Numbered from the stretch's first letter, positions 28,369-37,313 are shown. The stretch: DNA of 64,000 nt from Sporosarcina beigongshangi (GCF_016820535.1 NZ_JADHDY010000008.1:119107-183106); one strand, 5' to 3'. Notes: generated by a model not told the origin, from the letters alone. Translations and numbers: made by a program.

Positions 28369-28439
28369 GTCTGTGACGCACTTGATGCGCTGGTAAGCGT
28401 TTCCCGGGCTCGATTTGGTGCAACAACGGCGTCACAGAC
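28369..28439. repeat. Family C 71-bp palindrome, copy 1
   Basis: Arms GTCTGTGACGC (28369-28379) and GCGTCACAGAC (28429-28439) pair perfectly; further pairing continues inward (GATGCGC/GTGCAAC partially). It lies 35 bp after the dapE stop. Two further copies share arm sequence and length (42941, 45632), and one shares length and layout (42039). Confidence 0.88.
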
Positions 28440-28467
28440 TGTTGCGGGGGAGGACACTTCCATCCAG

Positions 28468-28515
28468 GCCCGACGGCGGTCAACCCACCTTGGCGGGCCG
28501 GGCGCCGTCGGGCTT
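28468..28515 (+). terminator. dapE: Terminator downstream of dapE (CGACGGCG family)
   Basis: GCCCGACGGCG and CGCCGTCGGGC form a stem with internal CCACCTTGGCGGG structure, then TTCACC. It is related to the GTACGACGGCGG hairpins by its CGACGGCG core. No T-tract of note. Confidence 0.55.
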
Positions 28516-28526
28516 CACCACTCCTA

Positions 28527-28591
28527 CGCACGGTTAAAAGTGAATGGTGCGCAACCCTGAGAGGGGCGCACCATTCGCAGAAAACCGTGCG
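28527..28591. repeat. Nested inverted repeat between dapE and the glutamate importer
   Basis: Outer arms CGCACGGTT (28527-28535) and AACCGTGCG (28583-28591); inner arms GAATGGTGCGC (28542-28552) and GCGCACCATTC (28566-28576). The two-tier architecture resembles the other repeat families, but the sequence is distinct and I see only this copy. Confidence 0.8.
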
Positions 28592-28614
28592 CAGGGCCGG
28601 GGCGGCGACGGGCA

Positions 28615-28655
28615 CACAACGGCCCCGGCGCAAGATTCGCGCCGGGGCCGTTGTG
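28615..28655 (-). terminator. Hairpin at the 3' end of the glutamate importer operon
   Basis: CACAACGGCCCCGGCGC pairs perfectly with GCGCCGGGGCCGTTGTG around AAGATTC, 28 bp after the last permease stop. Strong stem, no T-tract on the minus strand. Confidence 0.65.
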
Positions 28656-28682
28656 TTGGGGCTGTTGCCTGTCGCGGACGGC

Positions 28683-29525
28683 TCAGCCGGCCATTCCCAC
28701 CTTTGCCTTGACGACCTTCACGCGCGAGGACATCTTGAACTCGGTGTACTTGGCCACGCCGGAGAGGATCAGGCAAAGGCCGACGTAGAGGACCGCCGCG
28801 ACCATGAGCGCCGGCACTACGGGCGAACCGTACTGGCCCTGGGAGCCGAGGAGGTTGGCGTACTTCAGGATCTCGTCGTAGGTGATCAGGAAGCCCAGCG
28901 CGGTGTCCTTCATGATGACCACCAACTGGGAGATGATGACCGGCAGCATGGCGCGGATGGCCTGCGGCAGCAGGATGCTGCGCAACACCTGGCCGTTGGT
29001 GAGGCCAATTGCCAATCCGGCCTCGCCCTGGCCCTTGGGCAGTGACTCGATGCCTGCACGGAACACCTCGGCCAGGACCGAGCCGTTGTACAGGATCAGG
29101 CCGACCACGACGGCGAGGAAGGGCGTGATGCCCTTGACGCCGGCGGAGGGGAGGCCGTAGTACATGATCATCATGAGGATGAGCAGGGGAATGGCGCGGA
29201 ACACTTCGGTGAACCAGTAACACGGCAGGCTCAGCCACTTGGTGTCGGCCAGCCGGCCGAAAGCCAGGATGATGCCCAGCAGCAGGCTGCCCACGGCGGC
29301 AACGCCGAAGGCGCTCAGGGTGGCACCGATGGCCTTGAGGAATGTCTCCTGGACCCGCGGGAAGGTGAAGATTTCCCACTTCTGGGCCGTGAACTGTCCG
29401 GACTGGTAGAACCGGAACAGGATGAAGGCGATGATGCCCACCACCACGATGAGCGTGACGATGTTCATGTAAACGTTGCGTGTGCGGGCCTTGGGGCCGG
29501 GCACATCAAAAAGCACCGAACTCAT
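28683..29525 (-). CDS. gluD: Glutamate/polar amino-acid ABC permease (GluD-like)
   Basis: Inner-membrane permease, 280 aa, HisM/GlnP type. A 20-residue cytoplasmic head precedes TM1 (about 22-42), then the conserved transport domain with EVFRAGIESLPKGQGEAGLA (EAA-type loop). The ATG at 29525 overlaps the stop of the upstream permease (ATGA), so I rejected a longer upstream frame. It is last in a minus-strand operon ordered ATPase, binding protein, permease, permease, the order of gluABCD in Corynebacterium glutamicum. Import substrate is probably glutamate or a related polar amino acid. Confidence 0.85.
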   Translation of the reverse strand: MSSVLFDVPGPKARTRNVYMNIVTLIVVVGIIAFILFRFYQSGQFTAQKWEIFTFPRVQETFLKAIGATLSAFGVAAVGSLLLGIILAFGRLADTKWLSLPCYWFTEVFRAIPLLILMMIMYYGLPSAGVKGITPFLAVVVGLILYNGSVLAEVFRAGIESLPKGQGEAGLAIGLTNGQVLRSILLPQAIRAMLPVIISQLVVIMKDTALGFLITYDEILKYANLLGSQGQYGSPVVPALMVAAVLYVGLCLILSGVAKYTEFKMSSRVKVVKAKVGMAG

Positions 29526-30172
29526 CGTGCCACCTTCCACTTCTTCTCCAGGTACCGTTGCAGCGGTGTCAGGATGCCCAGCACCAGCACCACAAACATC
29601 AGTGCAACCCACAGCAGGCCGGGCAGCAGCGGTTCGCCGCGTTCGCTGAGGTAGGCGCGGATGGCACCGGCTTCATACACGGAAAACCCAGCGGCCACCG
29701 TGGTGTTCTTCAACAATGCGATGAACACGCTGAACAGCGGCGGAACCACGGAGCGGAATGCCTGCGGCAGCACAACCAGCGACAGGGTCTGCATGAACGG
29801 CAATCCAATGGCGCGGGCGGCCTCGGACTGGCCGACCGACACGGTGTTGATGCCGGAGCGGATGGCCTCGGAAACATAGGTCGCCGTATAGAGCGAGAGG
29901 CCGACGATGGCGGCATTGATGAAGCTGATCTGGGGCAGTTCAAGCCGGGGATAGCCCAAGGCAAAAAATGCGAGGATCAGCGTGAGCGGGGTGTTGCGCA
30001 CGGCGTTGACGTAAAACGTTCCAGCCGCGCGCATGGCCGGTGCGGGGGAGACCCTCATGCCGGCAACGATGGTTCCAAGGATCAGGGAAAAGACAGCGGA
30101 AAAAGCAAACAAGATTCCGGTGTTTTTGAATCCGGTCAGGAACACATCGCTGTTGTCTAAAAGTACATTCAC
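29522..30172 (-). CDS. gluC: Glutamate/polar amino-acid ABC permease (GluC-like)
   Basis: Permease of 216 aa with about five TM segments. The EAA loop is SEAIRSGINTVSVGQSEAAR; the N-terminus contains the family-typical VFLTGFKNTGILFAFSAVFS. It couples to the GluD-like protein by a 4 bp overlap and lies 88 bp downstream of the binding protein gene. Substrate specificity is set by the binding protein. Confidence 0.86.
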   Translation of the reverse strand: MNVLLDNSDVFLTGFKNTGILFAFSAVFSLILGTIVAGMRVSPAPAMRAAGTFYVNAVRNTPLTLILAFFALGYPRLELPQISFINAAIVGLSLYTATYVSEAIRSGINTVSVGQSEAARAIGLPFMQTLSLVVLPQAFRSVVPPLFSVFIALLKNTTVAAGFSVYEAGAIRAYLSERGEPLLPGLLWVALMFVVLVLGILTPLQRYLEKKWKVAR

Positions 30173-30260
30173 GGGACAGCGTCGCTTTCAGTGAATTCGA
30201 GAGGACGAAGTGGTTGTGTTGCAGCGGACGGGCCGCTGCAACACAACCACTCAGGGACGT

Positions 30261-31172
30261 TTAGTACTGGTCGACCTTCGGCTGCTCAACCTTGGTGCCC
30301 GACTTGCCCAGGGTTGCATCGTAGATCTTGGTCCACGTGGCGCCGCCATCAGTCAGCGTGGTGTTCAGGAAGGTGCGCAGGGCGGTGTCGCCCAGCGGCA
30401 CGCCAATGCCGTACTTCTCCACCGTGAACGGCTCGCCAACAACCTTCAGGTTGTCCGGATCCTGCGACGCGAAGCCCAGCAGGATGGCCTGGTCCGTGGT
30501 CACCGCATCAACGGTGCCGCCCTTCAACGCATCGACGCACTTCGAATAGATGTCGAACTCGACCGGGACTGCCTTCGGGAAGTTTTCACGGATGTTCTGG
30601 ATGGGTGTTGAACCGGTGGCGGAGCAGACCTTCTTGCCGTCCAGGTCCTTTTCGCTCTTGATGTCCGTGTTGTCCTTGGCCACCAGCAGGCCCTGGCCGG
30701 TGATGAAGTAGGGGCCCGCGAAGTCCACGAGCTTCTTGCGCTTGTCCGTGATGGAGTAGGTGCCCACGTACAGGTCCACGTCGCCATTGGCCAGTGCCGT
30801 TTCACGGTTGGCGGAAGGGATCGACTTGTATTCGATCTTGTCCGCAGCGACGCCAAGCGAGGCCGCCATCCAGCGGGCAATTTCAATGTCGAAGCCGCTG
30901 CGCTCGCCCGTGGCTGCGTCGAGGAAGCCGAGGCCGGGCTGGTCTTCCTTGACACCAATGCGGATCTGGCCGGAGGACTTGATCTTGTCAAAGGTGGGGC
31001 TGCCGGTCAGGGCAACGTCCTTGGCCACGTCGAAGCTCAGGCCGGCTGCGTCCTTGCCGCCGCCATCAGTGCCGCCGCCGTTGTCGCCGCCACCACAGCC
31101 TGTCATGGCCAGGGCTGCTGCCGTGAAGACAGCCGCTACGCCGAGGCCGGTCTTGCTCAGAAACTTTTTCAA
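30261..31172 (-). CDS. gluB: Glutamate-type ABC substrate-binding lipoprotein (GluB-like)
   Basis: SBP_bac_3 lipoprotein, 303 aa. Signal residues 1-25 end in lipobox MTGC, followed by a Gly-rich linker (GGGDNGGGTDGGG). Mature motifs: IRIGVKEDQPGLGFLDAATG, GFDIEIARWMAASLG and TYSITDKRKKLVDFAGPY. It lies between ATPase and permease genes in the gluABCD order. GAAAGGAACCC lies immediately before the start. Binds extracellular glutamate or a similar amino acid and delivers it to the permease. Confidence 0.9.
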   Translation of the reverse strand: MKKFLSKTGLGVAAVFTAAALAMTGCGGGDNGGGTDGGGKDAAGLSFDVAKDVALTGSPTFDKIKSSGQIRIGVKEDQPGLGFLDAATGERSGFDIEIARWMAASLGVAADKIEYKSIPSANRETALANGDVDLYVGTYSITDKRKKLVDFAGPYFITGQGLLVAKDNTDIKSEKDLDGKKVCSATGSTPIQNIRENFPKAVPVEFDIYSKCVDALKGGTVDAVTTDQAILLGFASQDPDNLKVVGEPFTVEKYGIGVPLGDTALRTFLNTTLTDGGATWTKIYDATLGKSGTKVEQPKVDQY

Positions 31173-31247
31173 AGGGGGTTCCTTTCATAATCGGCCAGGT
31201 GCGGCCGGGAAAACAGGTGAAGAGTGGCCGGTGGGCCGGGGTAGTTG

Positions 31248-32006
31248 TTATCCGTTGGTGAGGATCTTGGACAGGAAGTCCTTTGCCCGGGGTGTCTGCG
31301 GGTTGGTGAAGAAATCCTCCGGTGAGGATTCCTCCACGATCTGGCCGTCCGCCATGAAGATGACCCTGTCCGCTGCCTTGCGCGCAAATCCCATCTCGTG
31401 CGTGACAACCACCATGGTCATGCCTTCCTTGGCCAGCTCCACCATGACGTCCAGGACCTCGTTGATCATTTCAGGGTCAAGAGCGCTGGTGGGCTCATCA
31501 AACAGCATGACCTTTGGCTTCATTGCCAGGGCCCGTGCAATGGCCACGCGCTGCTGCTGCCCGCCGGAAAGCTGGGCGGGAAGCTTGGATGCCTGGTGGC
31601 CAACGCCCACACGCTCCAACAAGCCCAAGGCGAGCTTGTCGGCGTCGGGCTTGCTCATGCCCTTGACCTTGATGGGGCCGAGGGTGACGTTCTCCAGGAT
31701 GGTCTTGTGGGCAAACAGGTTGAAGGACTGGAAGACCATTCCGACGTCGGCGCGGAGCCTGGCCAGTGCCTTGCCTTCCTTGGGCAATTCCTTGCCATCG
31801 ATGCTGATGGAGCCGGTGTCAATGGTCTCCAGGCGGTTGATGGTGCGGCACAGCGTGGACTTGCCGGAACCCGAGGGACCAATGACAACCAGGACCTCAC
31901 CCTTGGCGACGCGGAGGTTGATTTCCTGGAGTACATGAAGGGCGCCGTAATGCTTGTTGACAGCTGTAAGCTCCACGAGAGCAGGAGCGGGTGCGGAATT
32001 TGTCAT
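31248..32006 (-). CDS. gluA: Glutamate-type ABC transporter ATPase (GluA-like)
   Basis: Polar amino-acid ABC ATPase, 252 aa. Walker [19 protein letters not shown], signature [12 protein letters not shown], Walker [17 protein letters not shown]-loop [10 protein letters not shown]. The start ATG at 32006 fits the domain boundary; the frame continues 83 codons upstream without coding character. First gene of the operon, diverging from the LOG-protein gene across about 135 bp where both promoters must lie. Confidence 0.92.
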   Translation of the reverse strand: MTNSAPAPALVELTAVNKHYGALHVLQEINLRVAKGEVLVVIGPSGSGKSTLCRTINRLETIDTGSISIDGKELPKEGKALARLRADVGMVFQSFNLFAHKTILENVTLGPIKVKGMSKPDADKLALGLLERVGVGHQASKLPAQLSGGQQQRVAIARALAMKPKVMLFDEPTSALDPEMINEVLDVMVELAKEGMTMVVVTHEMGFARKAADRVIFMADGQIVEESSPEDFFTNPQTPRAKDFLSKILTNG

Positions 32007-32140
32007 GCAATGAATGTATCGAGAATCACATGAGGGGGTAAAGGATTTGGGCATGTCGGGGCGGATCGTAACGCTAACGAGACAATGTGGCCCGGGCCAC
32101 CGCCGCCGGCCGGCAGTCCCCGTGACGTAGCCTAGGTGCC

Positions 32141-32920
32141 ATGAGTTCACCAACAGGATCCAGCCGACCCGTCCGAACCGAGCTGCGCAAGTTCGGCATC
32201 TGGCGCAAAAACGGCGCCGGCCGGGACACCGCCGACGCCCGGCTCCTGGAGACACCGCCCACCAGCGACTTCACCCACACGGACCCGTGGCGCGTCATGC
32301 GGATCCAGAGTGAGTTTGTGCAGGGCTTCGACGCGCTCGCCGAAATCGGGCCGGCCATCAGCGTGTTCGGTTCGGCGCGCACCAAGGCGGACTCCCCCTA
32401 CTACGCCATGGGAGTGGAGGTGGGCCGGCGCCTGGTCGAGGCAGGGGTAGCCGTCATCACCGGCGGCGGGCCCGGCTCGATGGAGGCTGCCAACCGCGGG
32501 GCCGCAGAGGCCGGCGGGCTGTCCATCGGCCTGGGCATCGAGCTGCCCTTCGAGACGGGCATGAACGAGTGGGTTGGCCTGGGCGTGGACTTCCGATACT
32601 TTTTTGCCCGCAAGACCATGTTTGTGAAGTACGCGCAGGGCTTCGTGGTGCTTCCCGGAGGCCTGGGCACGCTCGATGAACTCTTCGAGGCCATGGTCCT
32701 GGTGCAGACCAGCAAGGTCAGCCAGTTCCCCATTGTGCTGGTGGACAAGGCCTTCTGGGGCCCGCTCATGGACTGGGTGCGGGACACCATGGTGGCGCAG
32801 GGGCTGGTGTCGCCGGGAGACCTGGACATCGTGCAGCTGGTGGACACTGCCGAGGAAGCGGTGGAACTGGTCATGGCCGGCCAGGCCGGGGCCAGGGTTG
32901 CCGCCCGCGAAAAGGATTGA
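32141..32920 (+). CDS. LOG family phosphoribohydrolase (TIGR00730)
   Basis: Rossmann-like protein, 259 aa, of the LOG/TIGR00730 family, which hydrolyses cytokinin or nucleoside monophosphates to base and ribose 5-phosphate. Motifs: [14 protein letters not shown] (residues about 107-120) and [16 protein letters not shown] (about 172-187), containing the catalytic Arg and Glu pair. The 60-residue N-terminal extension is rich in Arg and Thr. Rv1205 is the homologue at the corresponding syntenic position. The natural substrate in bacteria is uncertain. Confidence 0.9.
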   Translation: MSSPTGSSRPVRTELRKFGIWRKNGAGRDTADARLLETPPTSDFTHTDPWRVMRIQSEFVQGFDALAEIGPAISVFGSARTKADSPYYAMGVEVGRRLVEAGVAVITGGGPGSMEAANRGAAEAGGLSIGLGIELPFETGMNEWVGLGVDFRYFFARKTMFVKYAQGFVVLPGGLGTLDELFEAMVLVQTSKVSQFPIVLVDKAFWGPLMDWVRDTMVAQGLVSPGDLDIVQLVDTAEEAVELVMAGQAGARVAAREKD

Positions 32921-32950
32921 GTTGTCCGGCGCATCTGGCACCATGGTCTT

Positions 32951-33409
32951 GTGACTTATTTCCTGATCTTCCTTGCCATCATTGTGGGCGCCGCCACGGT
33001 GTTCTACGTGGTGGGCCTGAACCGGCAGGACGCTGACGCAGCGATCTACGAGGATTCCCTGGGTGCGCCCGTGGCCAGCCTCCCGCCGGTGCTGCTGCCG
33101 GCCGCACCGTCACCGGCCGATGTCGACCGGCTGCGCTTCTCGCTGGGCCTGCGCGGCTACCGCATGGACCAGGTTGACGAGGTCCTTGACCGGCTGCGCG
33201 ACGAACTGGCACTGAAGGATGCTGAGATCGCCCGCCTGGAAACCGCAGCCCGGCCGGACACTGCGCTGCCCTCCCCGGTGTCGGCCGCCAAGGTTGCCGC
33301 GGCTGCTGCCCCGGCCGCCTTGAAGCACGACGGCGGGGCGCCGGCTGCCGCTGAGCCGGGCGGTTCCGCTGATGCCGGCAAGGAGGAGGGCCCCGATGGT
33401 GCCCGGTAG
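32951..33409 (+). CDS. DivIVA-domain membrane protein (Rv1209-like)
   Basis: 152 aa starting with GTG. One N-terminal TM helix (residues 3-22), a linker, then a DivIVA-like box (FSLGLRGYRMDQVDEVL, about 58-75) continuing in a short coiled coil (DELALKDAEIARLE), and an Ala/Pro-rich tail. It probably sits at the membrane and associates with curvature or growth sites. It precedes tag with a 14 bp overlap, matching Rv1209-Rv1210. Confidence 0.83.
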   Translation: MTYFLIFLAIIVGAATVFYVVGLNRQDADAAIYEDSLGAPVASLPPVLLPAAPSPADVDRLRFSLGLRGYRMDQVDEVLDRLRDELALKDAEIARLETAARPDTALPSPVSAAKVAAAAAPAALKHDGGAPAAAEPGGSADAGKEEGPDGAR

Positions 33410-33968
33410 CGACGGCCGGTCCCGCTGCAACTGGGCCGGGATCGAGAGCGACGGGGCCTACCAGCGCTACCACGACGAGGAGTGGGGCCGACCCGTCCAC
33501 GGCGAAGCGGAGCTGTTTGAACGGCTCAGCCTGGAAGCCTTCCAGTCGGGGCTCAGCTGGCTGACCATCCTGCGCAAGCGCGAAGCGTTCCGGACGGCCT
33601 TTGCCGGATTCGACCCGGCCATTGTGGCCCGTTTCGACGAATCCGATGTTGCCCGGCTGCTGGCGGACGCCGCGATTGTCCGCAACCGGCTCAAAATCAA
33701 CGCCACGATTGCCAACGCCCGAGCCCTCCTGGCCCTGCCTGCCGGAACCACGCTGGGCTCCATCATCGCCGCCCACGCCCCGCAGCTGCCGCGCTCCGCA
33801 GGGGACCCCGTTCCAGCACAGACGGCGGAGTCCGCACTGCTGGCCAAGACCTTGAAGAAGCACGGGTTCTCCTTCGTGGGGCCAACCACCGCATACGCAA
33901 TGATGCAGGCAATCGGCGTGGTGAACGACCACCAGCCGGGATGCTGGCTGGCACCGGACCCGGCGTGA
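33396..33968 (+). CDS. tag: DNA-3-methyladenine glycosylase I (Tag)
   Basis: Base-excision repair enzyme, 190 aa, removing 3-methyladenine. The zinc ligands are placed as in Tag: Cys in SRCNWAG, His in RYHDEEWGRPV, and His/Cys in NDHQPGCW at the end. The helix-hairpin-helix core lies between (FERLSLEAFQSGLSWLTIL, AFAGFDP). AAGGAGGA is 7 nt before ATG 33396, favouring it over ATG 33372. It overlaps the DivIVA gene and its stop overlaps the next gene as GTGA. Confidence 0.93.
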   Translation: MVPGSDGRSRCNWAGIESDGAYQRYHDEEWGRPVHGEAELFERLSLEAFQSGLSWLTILRKREAFRTAFAGFDPAIVARFDESDVARLLADAAIVRNRLKINATIANARALLALPAGTTLGSIIAAHAPQLPRSAGDPVPAQTAESALLAKTLKKHGFSFVGPTTAYAMMQAIGVVNDHQPGCWLAPDPA

Positions 33969-35278
33969 GCACCCCGGAAGGATCTGCGTCCGGCGCGGTC
34001 CCCGGCAGCGGTGCCGCTCCGCAAAGTGCGCGCACAACGGGTGGCGGCCTGCCCGCTCACGGCGGCGCCACCATCAATGACATGTTGTTCGCGGCGTTGC
34101 GCCGCGTCCTGGAGCCGCTGCGGCGTGCGCCCTGGTGGCTGAAGGTCACGCTCGTGTACGCGGCTGCCCGGTTAACCAGCTTCCTCATCTTTGCCGCGGC
34201 CGCCTGGCAGTCCGAAGCGACGCCGTGGTACGGGCAGCGGCCCGGATACCTTGAGTTCATCGACAGCTGGGACGCCGGCTGGTACGAGAAGATTTTCAAC
34301 AACGGATACCCTGCGGTGGTTCCGCGCAACCCGGACGGCTCGGCCCAACCCAATGAGTGGGCGTTTTACCCGGTGCTGCCACTGCTGGCCCGCGGGGTGA
34401 ACGCCGTCACCGGACTGGGCTGGGCCGCGTCGGGGGCACTGGTGGCAACACTGGCTGGATTTGCCGCGGCCCTGGTGGTGCACCAACTGTTCCGGCACTA
34501 CGCCCGGCCGGCCACAGCCCTGTGGGGCGTGGCGTTCTTCGCCTTCTTCCCGGTCTCAGCCGTCCTGCAGGTGCCCTACGCCGAATCGCTTGGCATCCTG
34601 TTCCTGGCCGCTGCGCTGCTCCTGCTCATTCGCGGAAACTACTGGGGAGCCGTCCCTGTGGTGATCCTGCTGTGCCTCTCGCGCCCGGCAGGGGTGCCGT
34701 TTGCCGCCGTCGTGCTTCTTCATCTTTTCCTGCGCTGGTGCAACCGCGGCTCCATTCCCTTCCCGCGGCCGCAGCGGCTGGCGGGGGCGGTGCTGCTGGT
34801 GGTGAGTGCCGCCATGGCGTTCGCGTGGATGCTGGTGGCGTGGTGGGTGACGGGGGATGGCAACACGTACACCGACACCGAAACGTCGTGGCGCGGGACG
34901 GAGCTGGTGCTGTTCAAGCCCTGGTTTGAGGTGGGCGTTCAACTGGCCGGGCCGTTTTGGGGGCCGGTGCTGCCGGTTCTGCTGGTGGCGCTGGCGGGGC
35001 TCTACCTGAATTCGCGGGCGGTGCGCCGGATCGGGCCCGAGCTGCGGATGTGGTGCGCCATGTACCTGCTGTACCTGCTGGCGGTGCTGCACCCGCAGTC
35101 GAGCACCTTCCGGATGCTGCTGCCACTGTTCCCGCTGGCGCTGGCGGCGGCGTTCATTTCGTCGTCGCGCGCGTATCGGTGGGCGGTCCTGGTGATGTTC
35201 ACGCTGCTGCAAATGGTGTGGATCGTGTGGCTGTGGCAGTTCGCCGCGATCAGTACCGGACAGGGTTGGCCGCCGTAG
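33965..35278 (+). CDS. Polytopic membrane glycosyltransferase-like protein (PIG-V-like)
   Basis: 437 aa with about ten hydrophobic helices after a 45-residue Gly/Ser/Pro-rich head. The luminal-type loop after TM1 carries SWDAGWYEKIFNNGYP, similar to the WD-containing motif of PIG-V-like mannosyltransferases, and NEWAFYPVLPLLARG follows. A C-terminal loop contains HPQSSTFRMLLPL. It would use a lipid-linked sugar donor on the outer face of the membrane; donor and acceptor are unknown. GTG at 33965 overlaps the tag stop; an in-frame ATG at 33941 is possible. It is an addition relative to the tag-DUF3117 neighbourhood of mycobacteria. Confidence 0.75.
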   Translation: MSTPEGSASGAVPGSGAAPQSARTTGGGLPAHGGATINDMLFAALRRVLEPLRRAPWWLKVTLVYAAARLTSFLIFAAAAWQSEATPWYGQRPGYLEFIDSWDAGWYEKIFNNGYPAVVPRNPDGSAQPNEWAFYPVLPLLARGVNAVTGLGWAASGALVATLAGFAAALVVHQLFRHYARPATALWGVAFFAFFPVSAVLQVPYAESLGILFLAAALLLLIRGNYWGAVPVVILLCLSRPAGVPFAAVVLLHLFLRWCNRGSIPFPRPQRLAGAVLLVVSAAMAFAWMLVAWWVTGDGNTYTDTETSWRGTELVLFKPWFEVGVQLAGPFWGPVLPVLLVALAGLYLNSRAVRRIGPELRMWCAMYLLYLLAVLHPQSSTFRMLLPLFPLALAAAFISSSRAYRWAVLVMFTLLQMVWIVWLWQFAAISTGQGWPP

Positions 35279-35292
35279 CACAGACGGCAAAG

Positions 35293-35310
35293 TTACCAAT
35301 CGGTAGGTAA
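35293..35310. promoter_or_regulatory. TetR-type palindrome
   Basis: TTACCAATCGGTAGGTAA contains arms TTACC/GGTAA and an inner TACC-AATC-GGTA dyad, similar to operators of TetR-family repressors. It lies 15 bp after the glycosyltransferase stop and 160 bp upstream of the DUF3117 gene. Confidence 0.3.
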
Positions 35311-35469
35311 ATGACAAAAAGCGACCCGGGACGACGCGGCGAAGAACGCTCCGATTAGCACCCGGGCCCCGAAGTGCGGAATAATGGGCTGTGAGCAGTA
35401 CAACAGAAACGACATGCCGGGGAAATCTCCGGTGGTGTTGTGTATGCACTACGAAAAGGGGAACTCCTG

Positions 35470-35637
35470 ATGGCGGCCATGAAACCCAGAACCGGTGACG
35501 GTCCAATGGAAGTGACTAAAGAAGGTCGGAGCTTGATCCTGCGGCTGCCGCTGGAAGGCGGGGGTCGCCTCGTTGTTGAGATGAACGCAGATGAGGCAGC
35601 CAGCCTCAAGGAATGCCTGGTCGGCGTTACCGAATAA
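35470..35637 (+). CDS. DUF3117 family protein (Rv1211-like)
   Basis: Small acidic protein of 55 aa, exactly the length typical for DUF3117, an actinobacteria-restricted family of unknown function. Sequence features: MKPRTGDGPMEVTKEGRSL, a beta-strand pair, and the end EAASLKECLVGVTE. AAGGGGA is 8 nt before ATG 35470. Transcribed as a single gene behind a 190 bp leader and followed by a terminator. Located next to tag in M. tuberculosis (Rv1210-Rv1211). Confidence 0.9.
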   Translation: MAAMKPRTGDGPMEVTKEGRSLILRLPLEGGGRLVVEMNADEAASLKECLVGVTE

Positions 35638-35649
35638 GACTTTCACCAT

Positions 35650-35686
35650 GAAAGTGGCGGGACAGCGTGAGCTGCCCGCCACTTTC
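35650..35686. terminator. Bidirectional terminator between DUF3117 and O-methyltransferase
   Basis: GAAAGTGGCGGG and CCCGCCACTTTC form a perfect 12-bp stem around a 13-nt loop. It lies between two convergent genes. Confidence 0.8.
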
Positions 35687-35741
35687 TGCGTTAAGCCTGC
35701 CCTGCGTCAAACCTGTCGGGCGGTTAGCGCCCGCCTTGTGT

Positions 35742-36374
35742 TCAGCGCTTGACGGCCAGCAGCAGCCCGTCGCCGGTGGGCAGGATGGTGCTGGTGAGGG
35801 AATCGTTGTCTCGGATCATCTTTCCCACGCGGCGCAGCGTGGCGGTCCCCGCTTCGCGGATGGCCGGATCCGACACCCGGTCCTTATCCAGGGCGTCGTT
35901 GATGATGAGCAGCCCGCCCTGCTTGAGGAGCCTGACTGCCTGTTCCACATACTCGGGGAAACTCGGCTTGTCAGCGTCGATGAACACGAGATCGTAGGCG
36001 CCGTCGGTCAGGCGGGGGAGCACGTCCTGGGCCCGCCCCGAGATGGTCCTAGTCCGATTGGCCGGGGAACCCGATTCGGAGAAGGCCTCGCGCGCGGCCT
36101 TGAGGTGGTCGACGTCGGGATCAATGGTGGTCAGAACGGCGCGAGGTCCCAGCCCGCGCAGGAGGCTGACGCCGGATACGCCGGCGCCCGTGCCCACCTC
36201 GACCGCTGTCTGTGCCTTGGAAGCGGCCGCCAGCACCGTCAGCGCGGCGGCGACGCCCGGGCTCACGGGGAACAATCCCAGTTCATGCGAACGCTCCCGG
36301 GCGCGGCGCAGGACAAGGTCTTCCACGGGCAGGGCCTCCGTATAGGACCAGCTGGTGGATTTATCGGCACTCAT
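35742..36374 (-). CDS. SAM-dependent O-methyltransferase (Rv1220c-like)
   Basis: Class I O-methyltransferase of the CCoAMT/Methyltransf_3 family, 210 aa. SAM motif I is VEVGTGAGVSGVSLL, motif II TTIDPDVDHL, and the metal-associated motif DLVFIDADKPSF. Acts in the cytoplasm on an unidentified hydroxylated substrate. It is divergently paired with sigE, the same pair as Rv1220c and Rv1221 in M. tuberculosis. The 187 bp between them contains both promoters. Confidence 0.88.
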   Translation of the reverse strand: MSADKSTSWSYTEALPVEDLVLRRARERSHELGLFPVSPGVAAALTVLAAASKAQTAVEVGTGAGVSGVSLLRGLGPRAVLTTIDPDVDHLKAAREAFSESGSPANRTRTISGRAQDVLPRLTDGAYDLVFIDADKPSFPEYVEQAVRLLKQGGLLIINDALDKDRVSDPAIREAGTATLRRVGKMIRDNDSLTSTILPTGDGLLLAVKR

Positions 36375-36561
36375 GGCTTGCGTTTCCTAAACTGTTGCAT
36401 TGGACAGCTCTAGCCTACTGCCTGCCGAACGGGTGCTTTCTCTGGGACCGTTCAGCAAAATGCCAGCTAAGTTTGGCAGACTGTGGGGACTATTGGGAAC
36501 CCCTCCCATGGCCGCACCGTGAACCGGGCGCGGCCGGGAACCACTGAAGCGAGGTGCAGCG

Positions 36562-37203
36562 ATGAACACCATGACCAGTCCTGCAAGCCATCCTGTCGAA
36601 GCCGCAACCTTCCCAGAGGCACAGGAATGGGTCACGCCGTCGTGGGAAGAGGTGGTTGCCAACCACTCCGCCAAGGTTTTCCGGCTCGCCTTCCGCCTGA
36701 CCGGCAACAGGTACGACGCCGAGGACCTCACCCAAGAGGTTTTTGTCCGCGTGTTCAAGTCGCTGGCAAACTTCAAGCCCGGCACCTTGGACGGCTGGCT
36801 GCACCGCATCACCACCAACCTGTTCCTTGACCAGGCCCGCCGCAAGCAGCGGATCCGTTTTGACGGGCTCAGCGAGGATGCAGCGGCCCGGCTGCCGGGC
36901 AACGACCCCGGCCCCGAGCGCAGCTTTGAATTCAACAACCTCGACATTGACATTGCCGCCGCGCTGGAGGCCCTGCCGCCCGACTTTCGCGCCGCCGTCG
37001 TGCTTTGTGACATGGAGGGCCTCTCCTATGACGAGGTGGCGCATGCACTGGACATCAAGCTTGGCACCGTGCGTTCGCGCATCCACCGCGGTCGCGCCAT
37101 GCTGCGCGAATCCCTGGCCGACAGGGCCCCCGGCCGCACCAAGGACGTCCGCCCTGCGCGCAAACCGCTGCTGTCGCTGCCTCGCATCGCCGGGGCACGC
37201 TAG
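36562..37203 (+). CDS. sigE: ECF RNA polymerase sigma factor SigE
   Basis: Extracytoplasmic-function sigma factor, 213 aa. Region 2: [20 protein letters not shown] with EVFVRVF following and [18 protein letters not shown]; region 4: [19 protein letters not shown] followed by [14 protein letters not shown]. It matches the mycobacterial SigE position between the O-methyltransferase and tatB. In M. tuberculosis the anti-sigma gene rseA and htrA lie between sigE and tatB; here only 110 bp without a gene separate them. It probably answers envelope stress. The basic tail ([14 protein letters not shown]) is unusual but short. Confidence 0.9.
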   Translation: MNTMTSPASHPVEAATFPEAQEWVTPSWEEVVANHSAKVFRLAFRLTGNRYDAEDLTQEVFVRVFKSLANFKPGTLDGWLHRITTNLFLDQARRKQRIRFDGLSEDAAARLPGNDPGPERSFEFNNLDIDIAAALEALPPDFRAAVVLCDMEGLSYDEVAHALDIKLGTVRSRIHRGRAMLRESLADRAPGRTKDVRPARKPLLSLPRIAGAR

Positions 37204-37313
37204 ACTTTTCCGGTAACAGTTGTCCAATAGAGTGCAAATGAAGCCAAGATCATCCTCCCGCGGTAACGCTAAGGAATCGTTGCTTTGAGAGTTGAGAGGG
37301 TAATCTTCCTAAC

